Positions 61,856 through 64,000 of a stretch of DNA of 64,000 nucleotides are shown piece after piece (within the stretch, counting starts at the first letter, position 1; every line of letters starts with the position of its first letter). Under the pieces are notes generated by a model, which worked only from the letters and a program-made list of their open reading frames with translations, was not told the origin of the DNA and did no database searches. The position numbers were made by a program, and so were the translations under genes. Source of the DNA: Flavobacterium terrigena (GTDB lineage Bacteria; Bacteroidota; Bacteroidia; Flavobacteriales; Flavobacteriaceae); assembly GCF_900108955.1 (NCBI RefSeq), contig NZ_FNYA01000007.1, forward strand, positions 62,001 through 126,000, written 5' to 3'.

Positions 61856-61900
61856 ATCGACGAAATGCAAAATAATCGACGAAATGCAAAAAATAATCGT
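61856..61900. repeat. Short tandem repeat upstream of the L,D-transpeptidase gene
   Basis: AATCGACGAAATGCAAAATA occurs at about 61855 and 61874 with a degenerate third start (ATCGTTAAAAA) at 61896, periods of about 19-21 bp. It lies in the gap of about 290 bp between the divergent DUF5916 and transpeptidase genes. Confidence 0.55.
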
Positions 61901-61940
61901 TAAAAAACACTGAAAATTTTTTTTTATTCGAAATAACTTC

Positions 61941-61948
61941 TATATTTG
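61941..61948 (+). promoter_or_regulatory. Putative -7 box of the L,D-transpeptidase gene (TATATTTG)
   Basis: TATATTTG matches TAnnTTTG, 35 bp before the ATG. No TTG -33 element is seen at normal spacing; the short tandem repeat lies just upstream. Confidence 0.45.
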
Positions 61949-61983
61949 CGATATCAACAAACCAACTAACAATAAGATTAACA

Positions 61984-62733
61984 ATGAGTTACAAATTCAT
62001 ACCCCTTGTTTTTTTAGGATTTATATTAAATTTATCAAACGATAAAACGACATCTAAAAGTATTTATAAGTCAGATTCTGTGAAAATAGAAGCTGGTAAG
62101 CCAACAGTTATTGCAGAAAACAAAGAATTAAGTTTTGAAGAAAAAACTGAAGCATTATATAACGAAATTGAAGCAGGACAATATTCATTACCAAATTTAG
62201 AAACTTTCATTCAAGCTTTTGAAGGATATACTGCATTAGAAAACCAGGGAAAAGTAAAAAACAACGTTTTAACGATTGTTGATTTTAGTTTTTCTTCTAC
62301 TAAAGAAAGAATGTGGGTAATTGACATGGATTGCAAAAAAGTGATTTTACAAACTTTAGTTTCTCATGGAATGAATTCTGGTACAGAATATGCAAATTCA
62401 TTTTCTAACCAAAACGAGTCATTTAAAAGTAGTTTAGGATTTTTCATTACTGGAGAAACTTACACTGGGAAACACGGAATTTCTTTAAAATTAGATGGTC
62501 AAGAATACGGATTAAACGACAACGCAAGACAAAGATCAGTTGTAGTTCATGGAGCAGATTATGTTTCTAAAAAATTAGCTAACAGACAAGGTTATATTGG
62601 AAGAAGCCAAGGTTGTCCAGCAGTTTCACCAGAAGTAGCTCCAACATTAATCAATACAATTAAAAACAAATCAGTTTTATTTATTTACCATCCAACAAGA
62701 ACGTATGTAAATAAATCTAAATTAGTTTCTTAA
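61984..62733 (+). CDS. Murein L,D-transpeptidase catalytic domain family protein
   Basis: This 249-residue exported protein (signal MSYKFIPLVFLGFILNLSN) has a helical stretch (FEEKTEALYNEIEAGQYSLP) and a YkuD_2-type catalytic domain: MWVIDMDCKKVIL (about 104-116), FFITGETYTGKHGISLKL, VVHGADYVS (His about 192) and RSQGCPAVSPEV (nucleophile Cys about 216). It would crosslink or modify peptidoglycan stem peptides. It is convergent with a second, YcbB-like L,D-transpeptidase, and their stop codons overlap in TTAA. Confidence 0.9.
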   Translation: MSYKFIPLVFLGFILNLSNDKTTSKSIYKSDSVKIEAGKPTVIAENKELSFEEKTEALYNEIEAGQYSLPNLETFIQAFEGYTALENQGKVKNNVLTIVDFSFSSTKERMWVIDMDCKKVILQTLVSHGMNSGTEYANSFSNQNESFKSSLGFFITGETYTGKHGISLKLDGQEYGLNDNARQRSVVVHGADYVSKKLANRQGYIGRSQGCPAVSPEVAPTLINTIKNKSVLFIYHPTRTYVNKSKLVS

Positions 62734-64000
62734 CTCCCTAGTTTATCATATAAAGTTTTATCTAAATTATAGATATCATCCCTAAATTGCAACCCCTTTT
62801 TATCTAACCAACTTGTCCAGTACAGTTGGTGGATATAAATGGGTTGTTTTACTTTAATATAATACGTTTCTTTTTTAGCTATAATTTCATCAATCTCATC
62901 TTTCTCTTCAGCAAGGAATTTTTGTTTTGCTTCTAATTCTTCAGCAGTGAGTTTTGCAGGCCTATAGTTTTTATTCTGTTTTAATTTAGCTTCTTTTGCA
63001 GCTCTCTCTTTTCTTATTGTTTCAATACTTTTCCAGCGTCCATTATCTTGTCCTTCTAAAATCATCTTAGCTAATACTACAGGATATTGTACTCGCACAC
63101 AACCAGAACTTAAAGCTCTATATTTATAAACGAAATAATCTCTATGATTGGTATCGTGTAAATATACCGAATGGTGATTTGGAAAATTAAATTTCACAAC
63201 ACCTAACGAATTATCATAACCTGGCGTTTGCACATATCTATAACTTTCCGCTTTTTCAGGATTCCATTCGTATGGAGAAACTACAGTATTTGTTCCTTTA
63301 TAAATTGTAATTCTGTTTCTACTAAAATAATTTCTATTAGCGGTTGCTTCTACAGACAAATCTTCTTTAATAATAGTTGGTGGCACTGTCCAAGTTGGAT
63401 TGAACACAAAATTAGATAGTTTTGAAGATAAAATTGGTGTCATTCGTTGCGGTCTTCCACAAACAATTTTATGTTTTGCAACAGTGTCTTTATTTACAAT
63501 ATAATCTAATTCATAATCAGGTAAATTAATTAGAATATATTTCTCGCCTAAATTTCGAGAAAACCAACGCCAACGCTCTAAGTTAGCCAGAATTTGTCCT
63601 TTACGCGTCTCTTTATTACAATTTAAAGCTCTTATCGTTCCAATGCCAATTACACCATCAGCAAATAAACCATGTCTAGATTGAAATTTCTTTACAGCAT
63701 CAAGCATTTTAGCGTCGTATTTACTCGTGTACAAAGTATCTTGTGGATTTAAATCTTTCCAATATGAAAGTCGTTTTTTAATTTCTTTTACGACATCTAA
63801 ATTATCATTAAATTTAATTTTAAGATTTTTATCAATCGAATCAAACTTACTATTTGGTAATTTATCAATCTCCACTAAAGCCTCTTTTAAAGAAAAATAC
63901 ACAGGATGAGTTGGCAACAAACCTTTAATGGATGGTGCGATTTTTTTAGTATCTATTGATTCTTTCAAAAGTTTTGCGACGGAAAGTTTTTTATCGAATA
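62730..64000 (-). CDS. L,D-transpeptidase, YcbB/LdtD type (N-terminal end cut by the window)
   Basis: The frame runs to the right edge of the window without a stop, so the true start lies beyond 64000. The TTG at 63968 is not a convincing start. Recognisable parts are a PG_binding_1-like domain (DAVKKFQSRHGLFADGVIGI, about residues 90-109 of the visible part) and YkuD catalysis with YILINLPDYELDYI, RMTPILSSKLSNFVFNPTW, VYLHDTNHRDYF (His) and SSGCVRVQYPV (Cys). A long charged insertion (KAAKEAKLKQNKNYRPAKL-like region) sits after the active site. It is convergent with the other L,D-transpeptidase. Confidence 0.92.
   Translation of the reverse strand, partial: FDKKLSVAKLLKESIDTKKIAPSIKGLLPTHPVYFSLKEALVEIDKLPNSKFDSIDKNLKIKFNDNLDVVKEIKKRLSYWKDLNPQDTLYTSKYDAKMLDAVKKFQSRHGLFADGVIGIGTIRALNCNKETRKGQILANLERWRWFSRNLGEKYILINLPDYELDYIVNKDTVAKHKIVCGRPQRMTPILSSKLSNFVFNPTWTVPPTIIKEDLSVEATANRNYFSRNRITIYKGTNTVVSPYEWNPEKAESYRYVQTPGYDNSLGVVKFNFPNHHSVYLHDTNHRDYFVYKYRALSSGCVRVQYPVVLAKMILEGQDNGRWKSIETIRKERAAKEAKLKQNKNYRPAKLTAEELEAKQKFLAEEKDEIDEIIAKKETYYIKVKQPIYIHQLYWTSWLDKKGLQFRDDIYNLDKTLYDKLGS

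Noticed and set aside
1..64000. Prophage, plasmid or large island
   Set aside because: No integrase, transposase, terminase, capsid, replication or conjugation gene was seen; most genes are core flavobacterial genes.

Overview
The window is AT-rich chromosomal DNA of a member of the Bacteroidota, almost certainly family Flavobacteriaceae and close to Flavobacterium. The supporting signs are promoters of the TAnnTTTG type, few Shine-Dalgarno sequences, TonB-dependent receptors fused to carboxypeptidase-like or STN domains, a type IX secretion C-terminal domain, exosortase XrtF, DUF4249/DUF5916/HYC_CC_PP family proteins, a short primary sigma factor without region 1.1, and a dcw cluster of the Bacteroidota type. 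It looks like core chromosome with scattered small accessory insertions. No phage, plasmid backbone, transposase or CRISPR array was seen.

Layout. 1-6.9 kb (mostly minus strand): an ABC exporter pair (cut by the window edge), a GxxExxY protein cassette inside an 18-bp inverted repeat, radC, a DUF1287 lipoprotein, mpl (murein peptide recycling), a TPR protein and a FemAB-like GNAT protein. 6.9-13.8 kb (minus): DUF1761, a probable metal (copper) uptake set (HMA protein, TonB receptor, HYC_CC_PP protein), a beta-CASP nuclease beside an ATP-cone/restriction-fold protein, and the XrtF exosortase pair. 13.9-26 kb (plus): a GAF/fRMsr-like protein, rpsO, pnp, then a surface-protein operon (STN TonB receptor, two tandemly duplicated DUF4249 lipoproteins, a secreted MG2-like protein), and an M28 peptidase secreted by T9SS. 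26-34 kb is the most accessory-looking part: desaturases and regulators, a 5-unit array of ~40-bp dyads, an orphan ExbD, a bestrophin/DUF4239-like protein, a mono-heme lipoprotein with a DUF1842 protein, and a decayed fragment of the DUF4239-like gene.

35-39.5 kb: the primary sigma factor rpoD with a duplicated terminator, rpe, an MtfA-like peptidase, a lipoprotein, tRNA-Arg(UCG) and a YqeY protein. 39.5-55.9 kb (minus): a complete dcw division and peptidoglycan cluster in the order mraZ-rsmH-ftsL-ftsI-murE-mraY-murD-ftsW-murG-murC-ftsQ-ftsA-ftsZ. It lacks murF and ddl, is preceded by three MraZ-type boxes at 10-bp spacing and is followed by a 42-aa membrane protein. 56-64 kb: an alpha/beta hydrolase, engB, gpmI, a DUF5916 outer membrane protein and two convergent L,D-transpeptidases, the last cut by the window end.

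The strongest functional theme is envelope biogenesis: peptidoglycan precursor synthesis (murC-G, mraY), septal synthesis (ftsI, ftsW, ftsQ, ftsL), L,D-crosslinking, murein recycling (mpl), and outer membrane uptake systems. The observations most worth following are the dyad array at 29.77-29.94 kb, the GxxExxY insertion cassette, the ATP-cone nuclease plus beta-CASP pair, the duplicated DUF4249 genes with a mosaic identity pattern, and the pnp leader with a G-free loop closed by a perfect 7-bp stem.
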